64,000 nt of DNA from Limosilactobacillus equigenerosi DSM 18793 = JCM 14505 (GCF_001311375.1 NZ_BBAS01000006.1:1-64000), one strand, 5' to 3'. Numbered from the stretch's first letter, positions 31,155 to 41,232 are shown. Notes: generated by a model from the letters alone, not told the origin. A program made the numbers and translations.

Positions 31155-32269
31155 ATGAGTAGTCATTTTGATATTGTCGGATCATTTTTACGCCCTGCGG
31201 CCTTAAAGCAAGCACGCTTGCAATTTGAACAGGGAAATTTGGACCAAGCGGACCTAACGAAGGTTGAAGATCAATTAATCACGGAATTAGTTAAACAAGA
31301 AGTGGCGGCCGGCTTAACGGTGGTGACTGACGGTGAATTTCGGCGGTCGTATTGGCATTTAGATACCTTTTGGGGCTTTGGCGGAATTGACCACACCCAA
31401 GCTGCCCACGGGTATTTCTTTCACGATGAGGAAACGCGTCGTGATGCGGCCACGGTGACCGGACCAATTCATTTCACAGGACAACATCCAGATTTAGCGG
31501 CGTTTGAATTCTTAAAGTCGGTCACGCCTGCTGGCATTACGCCCCGGCAAAGTATTCCATCCCCGGCGCAATGCTACTTTGAATTAATTCGGGATCAGGA
31601 GAATGTCGAGGCATTACAAGCAGTCTATCCCAATGAAACGGACTTATTAACGGATTTAATTCAACCTACCGCGATTTAATTCAAGCCCTCTATCAAGCTG
31701 GTTGTCGCGATTTGAAACTTGATGATTGTACGTGGGGCACGTTAGTCGATGAGGATTTCTGGCAAGGTCCCGGCAAAGAATTATTTGACCGGACCGAACT
31801 GCAGGCCAAGTTCTTAGCCTTAGATAATGCGGTCTTAGCTGGCTGGCCGAGTGATTTGCGGCTTTCAACCCACGTTTGTCGGGGTAATTATCATTCAACG
31901 TGGGCGAGCGCCGGTGGTTACGGCGCGGTGGCTGATGACTTATTTGGAAAGTTAAATGTGGATGCATATTACTTAGAATTTGATGATGATCGATCGGGGG
32001 ATTTTGCGCCCCTGGCCAAGGTAACGGGCGACAAAACGGTCGTCTTAGGGTTGGTCACGAGTAAGCAAGCAACCTTAGAAGACCCTACGACTTTAATTCA
32101 GCGGGTGACAGAAGCCAGTCAATATGTGCCACTGGAGCGGTTAGCGTTAAGCACGCAATGTGGTTTTGCCTCAACGGAAGAGGGGAATCAATTAACGGCC
32201 ACTGACCAATGGAACAAAATTAAACTAGTGGTGGAAACGGCCAAGCAAATTTGGTCCACGGAGGAATAG
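31155..32269 (+). CDS. MetE-like methyltransferase (YxjG/YxjH type)
   Basis: About 372 residues, corresponding to the catalytic C-terminal barrel of cobalamin-independent methionine synthase. The N-terminal half has FDIVGSFLRPAALKQAR and VTDGEFRRSYWHLDTFWG. The zinc site is HVCRGNYHSTWASAGGY and LSTQCGFAS, with His and two Cys ligands. One extra or missing base near 31665 breaks the frame. It likely makes methionine from homocysteine. Sits under the T-box and is followed by a MetQ-like binding protein, together a methionine acquisition unit. Confidence 0.88.
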
Positions 32270-32272
32270 TTA

Positions 32273-33117
32273 ATGAAAAAGCAAACGAAATGGTGGCTTA
32301 GTTTAGTAGCCGTCGCGGTAATTGGTGGAGGTGCCTGGGGACTACAACATCACCAAGACCAACAAACGATTACGGTCGGTTCCCTTGGTGGGGATGTTGA
32401 AACGTGGCAACAAATTGCGAAAAGTCCGGTGACAAAGCAAGCTGGCTTGAAGATTAAGGTTAAATCATTTACGAATCCTGTACAGTTAAATGACGCAACC
32501 GCGCACGGGGAAATTGATGTGAATGCTTTTCAATCATGGGCCTATTTAGAAAATTACAATCATGAACATCCTAAAAAGCAGTTAGCAGCGCTGGGAACGA
32601 CGTATTTAGAACCGATGGGCTTGTATTCTGATAAGTACCAGCAATTAAAAGCCCTGCCGGATGGCGCCCAAATTGCGATTCCTAATAATCCAGCCAATAC
32701 GGCGCGGGCCCTGGCGCTCTTGCAGGCGGCCGGTTTAATTAAGCTCAAAGCAACCTTTACCTCCACGAGTGGAACGAATCAAATTGCGGCTAATCCGCAT
32801 CATTTCAAATTCTTGGAAATTGATGATACCACTGGACCGCGGGTGTTGAAATCGACGGATGCGTGGTGATTGGGAATACGATTGCGCAAGAAGGGCATTT
32901 AAATGTTTTAAAAGATGCGCTTTATCATGAACAAGTTAATCAAAGTACCAAGGATAATATTAATGTGATGGCCACGGCCAAAGCACAATCGCATAACAAG
33001 CGTTACTTGAAATTAGTTAAGTTGTACCATGCCAAACAGATTCAAGCGTGGGTAACGAAGCGATTCCATGGTACGAAGGTTGAGGTTAATAAACCATTAT
33101 CATACCTTGAAAATTAA
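32273..33117 (+). CDS. MetQ/NlpA-type methionine-binding protein, no lipobox
   Basis: About 282 residues after restoring one missing G near 32866. Substrate-binding protein signatures are VGSLGGDVETWQQI, DVNAFQSWAYLENYN and IAIPNNPANTARALALLQAAGL, as in MetQ. The N-terminus is a membrane anchor (WWLSLVAVAVIGGGAWGLQ) with no cysteine, so the usual lipid anchor is absent and the helix may itself hold it at the membrane. No metN or metI permease genes are adjacent, so it must work with a transporter encoded elsewhere. Confidence 0.85.
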
Positions 33118-33118
33118 G

Positions 33119-33149
33119 CATGAAACCGGTTAACCGACCTGGTTTTTGA
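33119..33149 (+). terminator. Weak terminator before the OYE gene
   Basis: AAACCGGT and ACCTGGTTT can pair and are followed by TTTTTG. GATACAAT just after could be the -10 of the next gene. Confidence 0.45.
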
Positions 33150-33180
33150 TACAATCAAAGGCAAAGGAAGGTGAAGTTAA

Positions 33181-34222
33181 ATGGCAAAATTATTAACCCC
33201 AGTTACGTTAGGGGGTGTGACCTTAAAAAATCGGGTGGTCATGCCACCAATGTGTATGTATGATGTCGCTAAGGAAGATGGGTTACCAACGGCGTTTCAT
33301 CATGCGCATTATGGGGCGCGGGCAATTGGTGGCGTTGGCTTGATTATCCAAGAAGCAACCGCGGTGGACCCGGTTGGCCGGTTAACCAGTCATGATCTCG
33401 GCATTTGGAATGATGAGCAAGCGCAAGCCTTAACCGGGCTCGTGGCCGAAGTTCATGCGCTAGGGGCTAAAATGGGGATTCAACTTGGGCATGGGGGCCG
33501 GAAAGCGGCTGATGAAGCTCAGCCAGTTGCTCCGAGTGCGGTGCCTTATGATGAGCAAGGTACATTTGCCACACCACATGAGTTAAGCCTAGATGAAATT
33601 AAGGCGACGGTGCAATCATTTGCGGATGCGGCGAAACGAGCCGACCAAGCCGGCTATGATGTTATTCAGTTACACGCCGCGCATGGGTATTTAATTAATC
33701 AATTCTTGGAACCAACTACGAATTTGCGGACGGATAGCTATGGTGGTTCGTTAGCAAAGCGTTTCGAATTCTTAAAGGAAATTGTCATTGCGATTCAAGC
33801 CGTGACGTCCTTGCCAATTTGGGTGCGGTTGTCAGTAACGGCCTATGCGGATCACCAAAATTCCATCGCCGATTACCAACAAATTGCGCAATGGTGTGGA
33901 ACACCTAGGTGTAAAAGCCATTAATGTGTCAACGGGGGGCTTGCTACCATTAGCGCCAAATTTCCCTGTTTATGGCGGGTATCAAATTCCGTTCGCGACG
34001 CAAATTAAGCAAGCTGTTTCAATTCCGGTGACGGGAGTGGGGCTGATTGATAGCCCAACCTTAGCGGAACATTTATTGCAAACTAATCAAGTTGATTTGG
34101 TCGAAATTGGGCGGACCTTAATTCGCGAACCAAACTGGTTGGTTCACGCCGCGCATGTGTTACATGATCATGATTTTGCACCATACAATCACTCCTACGA
34201 ACGAGGAACGAAAGGATACTAA
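33181..34222 (+). CDS. Old Yellow Enzyme, NADH:flavin oxidoreductase (YqjM/NamA-like)
   Basis: FMN-dependent ene-reductase of about 347 residues. N-terminus LLTPVTLGGVTLKNRVVMPPMCMY has the cysteine of the YqjM subclass (PPMCMY), and the mid region has LGHGGRKA, HAAHGYLINQFLEPTTN, and RTDSYGGSLAKRFEF, all classical. One missing base near 33900 (CAATGG) breaks the frame between VRLS and GLIDSP. The final FMN-binding block is VEIGRTLIREPNW. It reduces activated alkenes. Physiological substrate unknown. Separated from the methionine genes by a possible promoter. Confidence 0.9.
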
Positions 34223-34258
34223 AAAAAACGGACTGGATGACCCAGTCCGTTTTATTGT
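34222..34258. terminator. Bidirectional terminator
   Basis: AAAACGGACTGG and CCAGTCCGTTTT pair around ATGA, flanked by A and T runs. It serves the oxidoreductase and the minus-strand DUF3042 gene. Confidence 0.88.
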
Positions 34259-34262
34259 TTGA

Positions 34263-34439
34263 TTAGAATTGGTGAGCAGAACGATTCTTCCGCGTTGCCT
34301 TGCGTTGGTTTTCATCCAACTTAGCTTCTTCTTGTTCGATTGGTTCGATAACTTTCTTGTGGAAAGTAAGTGCTCCGCTAGCAACGGCGGCGACGGCAGC
34401 TAACGTTCCCGTTAAGAAACCTTTAGTAAAACTCTTCAT
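34263..34439 (-). CDS. DUF3042 family small protein
   Basis: 58-residue protein starting MKSFTKGFLTGTLAAVAAVA, with a single membrane helix and a basic, Gln/Lys-rich tail. The start at 34439 follows AAAGGGGGATG. This family is lactobacilli-typical and usually lies beside miaA, as here. Function unknown. Confidence 0.85.
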   Translation of the reverse strand: MKSFTKGFLTGTLAAVAAVASGALTFHKKVIEPIEQEEAKLDENQRKATRKNRSAHQF

Positions 34440-34572
34440 AATTAACATCCCCCTTTAATTTGCTACCTTTATTATGCAAAATTTTAGGAATGATTTCCAG
34501 TTTCTAGTCAAAAAAATCAATGCCCTTGGTATAATCGAAACAGAATGTAAAATAAAGGATGGCAATAAATTT

Positions 34573-35497
34573 ATGGCGCAAGTAATTGCAATTGTCGGGC
34601 CAACGGCAGTGGGAAAAACGGCGTTGTCGTTAGAATTGGCCCAACATTTAAATGGAGAAATTATTTCGGGTGATTCGATGCAAATTTATCGGCACCTTGA
34701 TATTGGAACGGCGAAAGCGACCCCAGCGGAACAAGCCGTTGCACCCCATTATTTAATTGATATCAAAGACCCCCATGAACGCTTTTCGGTTGCTGAGTTT
34801 AAAGAACTCGCTCAAGCGAAAATTAACGAGATTGTTGCGCGGGGCAAACAACCAATTATTGTTGGGGGGACTGGCTTTTATCTTCAAGCCTTAATGGAAA
34901 ATTTGAGTTTAGGAAATGATCAGTTTGATGCGGAATCAGAGGCGATTCGGCAACGACTTCGGGACCAATTAGCAGCCACAAGTCCGGAAGCGATGTGGAA
35001 TCGATTGCAGCAAGTTGATCCAACAGCGGCGGCTAAAATTCCAGTGATGAACACACGCCGGGTGATTCGGGCGTTAGAAGTCATTGAAAAAAACGGGCCA
35101 ATTATTTTCGGATCAACCACAATTAGCCCCCCTCGATGATTACTATGTGGTGGGGTTGAATACGGAGCGCTCGGTGTTATATGACCGCATTAATCACCGG
35201 GTGGATCTGATGATGGAACAAGGACTATTGGATGAGGCAAAGTGGCTCTATGAGCAAGGGGGCATGGATTGGCAAAGTGGCAAGGGAATCGGCTATCGCG
35301 AATTAATGCCTTATTTTGCTGGGGAAGTGAGCTTAGCTGATGCGATTAACCAAATTAAACTTGATTCGCGTCATTATGCTAAACGGCAATTAACATGGTT
35401 CCGCAATCAAGTTAATACGCATTGGTACGACTTGGTTAGTGGTCAAAATACAACTAAAGAAATTGAAGCTGATCTAACATCTTGGTTAAGAAAATAA
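34573..35497 (+). CDS. miaA: tRNA dimethylallyltransferase
   Basis: Adds a dimethylallyl group to A37 of tRNAs reading UNN codons. About 308 residues. Start ATG 34573 is chosen (MAQVIAIVG) over upstream ATGs. P-loop [29 protein letters not shown] and [10 protein letters not shown] are diagnostic. The frame breaks at an extra A near 35088 and the downstream part resumes at [14 protein letters not shown] and ends SWLRK. The usual glnR between miaA and glnA is missing here. Confidence 0.93.
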
Positions 35498-35641
35498 ACA
35501 GTTGCTTAGAATTTACTTATTAACTAATGAAAGTTACTTAATTTAATTGATTTTTAGTGCTTTGATTGATAAAGTTATAGGCAATTGTTAATCGTCACGC
35601 GGTTAATAAAATTTGAAAATTTGAAGATGAAGGTACAATTT

Positions 35642-36982
35642 ATGACAAAGCATGTTTATACAGATGCGGAAGTGCACGCTTTAGTAGAGCAAGAAAACGT
35701 CCGCTTTTTACGGTTAATGTTTACTGATTTGTTTGGATCAATGAAGAGTGTTGATTTACCAATTAGTCAACTAGATAAGTTACTCGCCAACCGGGTGATG
35801 TTTGATGGATCATCAATTGACGGGTTTGTGCGGATTGAAGAAAGTGACATGTACTTACATCCAGAAATGAGTACCTGGATGATTTCACCATGGGGGGCTG
35901 AACATGGGAAAGTGGCCCAAGTGATTTGTTCCGTTTACAAGACGGATGGGGAACCATTTATGGGGGATCCACGGAACAACTTGAAGCGGGTCTTGAAGCA
36001 AATGGAAGAAGCTGGCTTTACGGCATTTAACATCGGTCCTGAACCAGAATTCTTCTTATTTGAAACTGATGAAAAAGGTGAACCAACGCTCCAAGTTAAC
36101 GATCAAGAAAATTACTTTGACCTTTCACCAGCCGACCGTGGGGAAGATTGTCGGCGGGACATTGTCTTAGCCTTAGAAAAGTTAGGCTTTGACGTGGAAG
36201 CCGCGCACCACGAAGTTGCCCCTGGTCAACATGAAGTCGACTTCAAGTACTCAGATGCTCTTGAAGCAGCTGATAATATTCAAATTTTCAAATTAGTGGT
36301 TAAGAATATTGCCAAGCAATATGGCTTCCACGCCACGTTCATGCCAAAGCCATTATCAGGAATTAATGGTTCTGGGATGCACATGAACATGTCATTATTT
36401 AACCAAGATGGCAATACATTCTATGACGAAAATGACGCCTTGCAATTATCCCAAACGGCTTACCACTTCTTAGCTGGGGTGATGGATCATGCGCGCAGTG
36501 TGACGGCCATCTCCAACCCAATCGTGAACTCATACAAGCGTTTGGTACCAGGATATGAAGCGCCAGTCTACGTTGCTTGGTCGGCGCACAACCGGAGCCC
36601 AATGGTACGGGTCCCAAGTGAACGGGGCATGGGAACGCGGTTGGAATTACGGTCGGTTGACCCGGCTGCGAACCCATACTTAGCGATTGCCACCATTTTA
36701 GCAGCCGGGTTAGACGGCTTGAAGCGCGAATTGACGCCAGCGCCAAGTGTGGATGAAAATATTTACCACATGACGGAAGAAGAACGGATTAAGCGCGAAA
36801 TTAAGACGTTACCAGACACGTTGCACAATGCGTTGAAGAGCTTGGCCACGGATGAAGTAATTAAGGAAGCCTTAGGGGATCACTTATACAAGAACTTCAT
36901 GGAAGCCAAGACGGTTGAATATGATTCATACCGCCAAGCCGTTTCACGTTGGGAACAAAACCGGTATATGTCTAATTATTAA
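35642..36982 (+). CDS. glnA: Glutamine synthetase, type I
   Basis: Makes glutamine from glutamate and ammonia. 446 residues, as in the GSI-alpha group of Firmicutes. Start ATG 35642 ([11 protein letters not shown]) is chosen over upstream ATGs in the same frame by GAAGATGAAGG spacing. Motifs are [42 protein letters not shown] and [20 protein letters not shown]. No sequencing break. The intergenic 35498-35641 lacks a clear GlnR box (TGTNAN7TNACA was not found), and glnR itself is not upstream. Confidence 0.97.
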   Translation: MTKHVYTDAEVHALVEQENVRFLRLMFTDLFGSMKSVDLPISQLDKLLANRVMFDGSSIDGFVRIEESDMYLHPEMSTWMISPWGAEHGKVAQVICSVYKTDGEPFMGDPRNNLKRVLKQMEEAGFTAFNIGPEPEFFLFETDEKGEPTLQVNDQENYFDLSPADRGEDCRRDIVLALEKLGFDVEAAHHEVAPGQHEVDFKYSDALEAADNIQIFKLVVKNIAKQYGFHATFMPKPLSGINGSGMHMNMSLFNQDGNTFYDENDALQLSQTAYHFLAGVMDHARSVTAISNPIVNSYKRLVPGYEAPVYVAWSAHNRSPMVRVPSERGMGTRLELRSVDPAANPYLAIATILAAGLDGLKRELTPAPSVDENIYHMTEEERIKREIKTLPDTLHNALKSLATDEVIKEALGDHLYKNFMEAKTVEYDSYRQAVSRWEQNRYMSNY

Positions 36983-36992
36983 TAGGTCGTGA

Positions 36993-37090
36993 ACCGAGCA
37001 TTAAAAGCGACGATAGGCTAACTTGGAAACGGGGCTTGACGTAGGATACGTCGAGGTTCGTTTCCAGTTAGTCCTAGTCGCTTGCTCGGT
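36993..37090 (+). ncRNA. Long nested hairpin after glnA
   Basis: Four arm pairs stack in order: ACCGAGC/GCTCGGT, AGCGAC/GTCGCT, CTAACT/AGTTAG and GGAAACG/CGTTTCC, with an inner GACGTA/TACGTC. The whole 98-nt stretch begins 11 bases after the glnA stop and would form a long imperfect hairpin in RNA or DNA. It is not followed by a T run; a separate small terminator follows at 37164. It could be an mRNA-stabilising 3' structure or a small RNA. Confidence 0.6.
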
Positions 37091-37163
37091 GAACGTAGTT
37101 ACTAAGTTGCCGTCGAAAATATGACTAACTTCAGTGACAACGACCAATTTATTTAAAACAATC

Positions 37164-37190
37164 AAAGCTCGGCATTAGTCGGGCTTTTTG
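37164..37190 (+). terminator. Terminator of the glnA transcript
   Basis: AGCTCG ... CGGGCT followed by TTTTT. A short imperfect hairpin. Confidence 0.65.
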
Positions 37191-37212
37191 CAATTTAGAG
37201 GGGGATAAGAAG

Positions 37213-37739
37213 ATGGATATTACAAAGATGCTCCAAGCCACCATTCGGTTAGACCGCGCGCAATTAGAAGGATATGATGTAATGGTTGGTCCCACGGCGC
37301 GCAAGATGAATACAATGATGCAATTAAATATTAATTTAGCTACCTGGCGAAAATGCTGGGGTGGGGCGATTTACGGCCGGTTGACCATCACGTGACTGCT
37401 GATGAAAAACTTAACCAAGGGATTCGTGTGTTGTATTGGGCCCTGTTATTTAGCGCTCAACAACAATGGACCCACCTCGTTGTTATGGATGATGAACGGA
37501 TGAATAAAATTAAGGCGGCCAAGCCAGTAGCGCGCGTTGATGACCAAGCTAAATTATACTTAGTGATGCAACAATTCTTAGCGAGTGCCTATTACAACCA
37601 TCGCCAAAGTGACTTTCAACATGCGTACCGGTTAATTTGGAAAGTTTTGTGGGTTGATTTAGGCATGCGTGACGAAGCAATTACCACGGCCTTTGAAAAT
37701 TATATCCAAGTGCGTGAGCAACAAATTCCGCAAGATTAG
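37213..37739 (+). CDS. Helical protein of unknown function, possibly all-alpha dUTPase-like
   Basis: About 175 residues after restoring a single base near 37350 (two frames meet at GGCGAAAATGCTGGGG). Starts MDITKMLQATIRLDR after GAGGGGGATAAG, and later reads LGWGDLRP, HLVVMDDERM and YHRQSDFQHAYRLIW. It is helical throughout, with acidic residue pairs that could be metal ligands. A distant likeness to the dimeric all-alpha NTP pyrophosphatase fold is only an impression. Function not known. Confidence 0.5.
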
Positions 37740-37774
37740 CGGTATAATATAGTTACCAACGAAAGAGGTAATGA

Positions 37775-38088
37775 ATGATGAATTTTAAAGATTTTAGTGT
37801 TAAAGATAAGTTGCAAATCTTAACCGGCAAGCCTAAGACGACCCAAGTTGATTCAGTGGCGATGGACAAGATTTTGGCATTGTTACCGGATGGTACGTGG
37901 AACGGATTCCGAAGATTGTCCGGAAGCATGCGACGACGAAGACGATTGAACGGATTGCCAATGAACACCCTGATTTATATGCAATTGCTAAGCAACCGGG
38001 GGAACTACCGGCGGATGCAAAGTCAGTTTTACGGCAAGCGGTAACAGATATTTTTGATCAAAAGATGCAAAAATATAATATTAAGTAA
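37775..38088 (+). CDS. Conserved small protein, unknown function
   Basis: About 104 residues after repairing a break near 37898. Begins MMNFKDFSVKDKLQILTGKP after GAAAGAGG and ends with VTDIFDQKMQKYNI. The repaired middle is PDGTVERIPKIVRKHATTK, then AKQPGELPADAKSVLR. No recognisable domain. It sits between the preceding unknown gene and phoH and is closed by a terminator. Confidence 0.55.
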
Positions 38089-38094
38089 TGCTTA

Positions 38095-38119
38095 AACGAC
38101 CTAGTGAGCCTAGGTCGTT
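38095..38119 (+). terminator. Terminator before phoH
   Basis: AACGACCTAG and CTAGGTCGTT pair around TGAGC. A T-rich stretch follows after a few bases. Confidence 0.75.
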
Positions 38120-38184
38120 AGTTGTTTTTACGGGCTTAAGGCGGTAAAATATTAACCATAATAATGTGTGAGGAGGCCTGTTTG

Positions 38185-39150
38185 GTGGCGGAAAACATCA
38201 CAGTTGACTACAAGTTATCACGACCAGAATATCAAGTTGGTTTGTTGGGGATTCAAGATCAGTTTGTGCCGATGTTAGAAGAAGGCATGGAAGTCGTAAT
38301 TAACCCATTTGGGGACGTAATTAAAATTACGGGGGAAACCGAAGCGGTTCATTTAACGGAAGCTATTCTAACAGAATTAACCGCCTTAATTGATCAACAA
38401 ATTAAACTTAATAGTGCCGATGTTGTGAGTGCGATGAAAATGGCCCATCGGGGAACGTTGGAGTACTTTGGCGATTTGTATAAGGAAACGATTGTCAAAG
38501 ATCGTAAAGGTAATCCGATTCGGGTCAAAACGTTTGGACAACGTCAGTATGTGCACGCCATTAAACACCGCGATGTTACCTTCGGAATTGGTCCGGCTGG
38601 GACGGGGAAGACCTACTTGGCTGTGGCGATGGCCGTGGCAAGTTTAAAACACGGTGAGGTTGACCGAATTGTCTTAACGCGGCCCGCGGTTGAAGCCGGG
38701 GAAAGTCTCGGATTTCTGCCGGGTGACTTGAAGGAAAAGGTTGATCCATATTTGCGGCCAATTTACGATGCTTTGAATAGTATTTTAGGGGCGGATCATG
38801 TTGAACGTTTAATGGATCGTGGGGTCATTGAAATTGCGCCTCTTGCCTACATGCGGGGGCGGACGTTAGATAATGCGTTTGTAATTTTAGATGAAGCTCA
38901 AAATACCACGAATGCCCAAATGAAGATGTTTTTAACCCGGCTGGGATTTGGCTCCAAGATGGTTGTTAATGGGGATGTTTCGCAAATTGACTTACCCCAT
39001 GGAGCCAAGAGTGGTTTGATTAGTGCGCAACAAATTTTAAAGGGCATTGATGCAATTGAATTCGTTCGCTTTCAGGCTGATGATGTTGTCCGGCATCCAG
39101 TCGTGGCCAAAATTATTACGGCGTATGAAACGCCACATGAGGATAAATAA
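38185..39150 (+). CDS. phoH: PhoH family ATPase
   Basis: 322-residue PhoH-like protein. The GTG start at 38185 (MAENITVDYKL) is preferred to the ATG at 38164 because AGGAGG at 38171-38176 has normal spacing to it. An N-terminal KH-like domain (about 1-85) is followed by the ATPase domain with Walker A FGIGPAGTGKTYLAVAMA and Walker B FVILDEAQNTTNAQM. It is paired with YbeY and Era in one run, as in many Gram-positives, linking it to ribosome RNA processing. Confidence 0.93.
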   Translation: MAENITVDYKLSRPEYQVGLLGIQDQFVPMLEEGMEVVINPFGDVIKITGETEAVHLTEAILTELTALIDQQIKLNSADVVSAMKMAHRGTLEYFGDLYKETIVKDRKGNPIRVKTFGQRQYVHAIKHRDVTFGIGPAGTGKTYLAVAMAVASLKHGEVDRIVLTRPAVEAGESLGFLPGDLKEKVDPYLRPIYDALNSILGADHVERLMDRGVIEIAPLAYMRGRTLDNAFVILDEAQNTTNAQMKMFLTRLGFGSKMVVNGDVSQIDLPHGAKSGLISAQQILKGIDAIEFVRFQADDVVRHPVVAKIITAYETPHEDK

Positions 39151-39638
39151 ATGGAAATTATGATTTACGATCACACGGATGGTGTGTTGACCAAAGCCCA
39201 AGAACAAGAAACGCTGGATTTGTTGCAGTTTGCGGCGCAACAGCTATCAATTAGTGAGCAAGCTGAGATGTCAGTAACTTATGTTCGGAACCCCGAAATT
39301 CGGGAAATTAATAAGGAATATCGGAATATTGACCGGGCAACGGATGTGATTAGTTTTGCGATTGAAGATGATGAAACGTTAGACCTTCCAGCCGAAATTA
39401 AAGCCGAATTACCAGAAGAATTAGGGGATTTATTTATTTCCGTTGATAAAGTCCGTGACCAAGCGCTATTTTTAGATCACTCCATTGAACGGGAACTTGG
39501 CTATATGTTAGTGCATGGTTTTCTACATTTAAATGGTTACGATCATGAACGGCCAGATGACAATGGAGCCATGTTTAAATTGCAAGATGAAATCTTAACG
39601 GCGTATGGGTTAACCGTGATGCAAACAACGAAGAATAA
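39151..39638 (+). CDS. ybeY: Endoribonuclease YbeY
   Basis: 16S rRNA maturation and quality-control RNase. The zinc motif HGFLHLNGYDH (HxxxHxxxxxH) is intact. Family-typical TDVISFAIEDDE and GDLFISVDKV are present. As given, the frame runs on into the diacylglycerol kinase, giving a 280-residue fusion. Adding one C in the ACC near 39614 gives a normal YbeY ending in LTRDANNEE with a TAA at 39636-39638, overlapping the start of the kinase. I therefore annotate two genes. Confidence 0.85.
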
Positions 39639-39993
39639 GCATTGGTTCCAAGCGGCGCGCCATGCTGGTGACGGTCTTCAATATGCAGTTCGTCATGAAC
39701 GGAACGTGCGCTTTGATTTAGTAATTGGAACGTTAGTGGTCATAGCTAGTTGGTGGTGCCACTTGACCCGGTGGGAATGGGTGGTGGTCTTATTGTTAAT
39801 TGGCCTGGTAATTAGTGCGGAAATTATGAATAGCGCCTTGGAAGCGGTCATTGATTTAACCACGAATCAGGAGTATCATCCGTTAGCCAAAGCGGCTAAA
39901 GATATGGCCGCGGGGATGGTTTGGCTGTTGGCAATCGTCGCAGCTATCAGCGGTTTAATTATTTTTATCCCGCATCTAGTAGCAAAGTTTTAA
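39619..39993 (+). CDS. dgkA: Diacylglycerol/undecaprenol kinase
   Basis: About 125-residue membrane kinase with three helices. GDGLQYAVRHERNVRFD and AEIMNSALEAVIDLTT are the DagK/UndK motifs. The start ATG 39619 is deduced from the corrected end of ybeY with which it overlaps. In Gram-positives this protein phosphorylates undecaprenol. Precedes era in the usual order. Confidence 0.87.
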   Translation: MQTTKNKHWFQAARHAGDGLQYAVRHERNVRFDLVIGTLVVIASWWCHLTRWEWVVVLLLIGLVISAEIMNSALEAVIDLTTNQEYHPLAKAAKDMAAGMVWLLAIVAAISGLIIFIPHLVAKF

Positions 39994-40007
39994 ATTAGGA
40001 GTATTTA

Positions 40008-40918
40008 ATGGATTCATTTAACGAAAATTATCATTCAGGTTTTGTGGCGATTATTGGTCGTCCAAATGTTGGAAAGTCGACCCTATTAAATTATGTAGTG
40101 GGCCAAAAAGTGGCGATTATGAGTCATGTTGCCCAAACGACCCGGAATAAGATTCAAGGGATTTATACGACGGATGACGCCCAAATTGTCTTCATTGATA
40201 CGCCAGGGATTCATAAGCCCCAAACGAAATTAGGGGACTTTATGGAACGTTCGGCCCTGTCAGCCTTGGATGAAGTGGATGCGGTGTTATTTGTGGTCAG
40301 TGCCACGGAAGCCCGGGGTGCGGGGGATAATTTCATCATGGAACGCTTGAAGAAGGTCAAGCAACCAATTTACTTGGTGATTAACAAGATTGACCAAGTG
40401 CATCCGGATGAATTACCAGACATTGTGGCGCAATATGACAATACCTTAAACTTTAAAAAGGTGATTCCAATTTCAGCCTTGCAAGGGAATAATGTGAATG
40501 GGTTATTGAATGAACTCGTCGCTAACTTACCACAAGGTCCCCAATATTACCCTAGTGATCAAGTTAGTGACCACCCGGAACGATTTGTGATTGCAGAAAT
40601 GATTCGGGAAAAGATTTTCTTGAAGACGCGCCAAGAAGTTCCGCATTCTGTTGCCATTGATGTGACCTCAATTAAGCGCAATGACGAAGAAACGGTCGAA
40701 GTTGACGCCAATATTATTGTTGAACGGCCCGGCCAAAAAGGATTATCATTGGGAAGAAGGGGGCCATGTTGAAAGAAATTGGGACCGAAGCGCGGATGGA
40801 TATTCAACGCTTGCTTGGTGATAAGGTCTACCTTAAACTTTGGGTAAAAGTGGTTCCTGGTTGGCGGGATAAAAACGCGATGTTAAAGGATTATGGTTAC
40901 CGCCAAACTGATTACTAA
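40008..40918 (+). CDS. era: GTPase Era
   Basis: Ribosome assembly GTPase that binds 16S rRNA. About 303 residues. G1 is [13 protein letters not shown]3 is DTPGIHKP, G4 is NKID, and the C-terminal KH domain contains the GXXG loop after repair, [14 protein letters not shown], continuing to DYGYRQTDY. One missing A near 40742 (GGATTATC should read GGAATTATC) ends the apparent frame at 40772. Because Era is essential or nearly so, this is a sequence error. Confidence 0.95.
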
Positions 40919-40955
40919 AAACGATGTGTAGCCGAAGCCATTCGGAGCATTAAGC

Positions 40956-41232
40956 ACAGTTTCCGCCGGGACGATGCAATCGTCACCAGGAAACCGGCTT
41001 AAGCGGACAGAATGGCCGGCGGAGCATAACAACGGAGCTGCATTAGCAAAGCATAGTTCGCGTGGTGATGATGTAATCATCACGAGGGAACAAGCTTAGA
41101 CGGACGGACAACTGCCGGAGCATAACAACGAGGTTGCCGAAGAAGGAACAGTTTCCGCCGGGACGATGCAATCGTCACTAGAAACCGACTTAATCGGATA
41201 GAATGGCCGGTGGAGCATAATGACGGAGCTGC
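40956..41232. repeat. Three tandem structured repeats between era and recO
   Basis: Units lie at 40956-41041, 41053-41137 and 41148-41232, about 85 nt each with ~10-nt linkers. Units 1 and 3 begin ACAGTTTCCGCCGGGACGAT. All share GGAGCATAA and a conserved end near GAGCTGC or GAGGTTGC. Each has a hairpin whose arms covary: GACGAT/ATCGTC in units 1 and 3 against GATGAT/ATCATC in unit 2. An outer helix also varies together: GTTTCC/GGAAAC, GTTC/GAAC, GTTTC/GAAAC. A truncated unit may precede (GCCGAAGCCATTCGGAGCAT, 40931-40950). A terminator follows the array at 41244. No protein frame explains it. It may be part of the era mRNA 3' end or a separate RNA. Confidence 0.75.

Noticed and set aside
37213-38088. 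Naming the two small proteins as a dUTPase and partner
   Set aside because: Only a general helical look supports it; no motif could be verified.
40883-41083. Minus-strand open frame over the era-recO repeats
   Set aside because: No ribosome-binding site; the sequence is explained by the covarying RNA-like repeats and the end of era.
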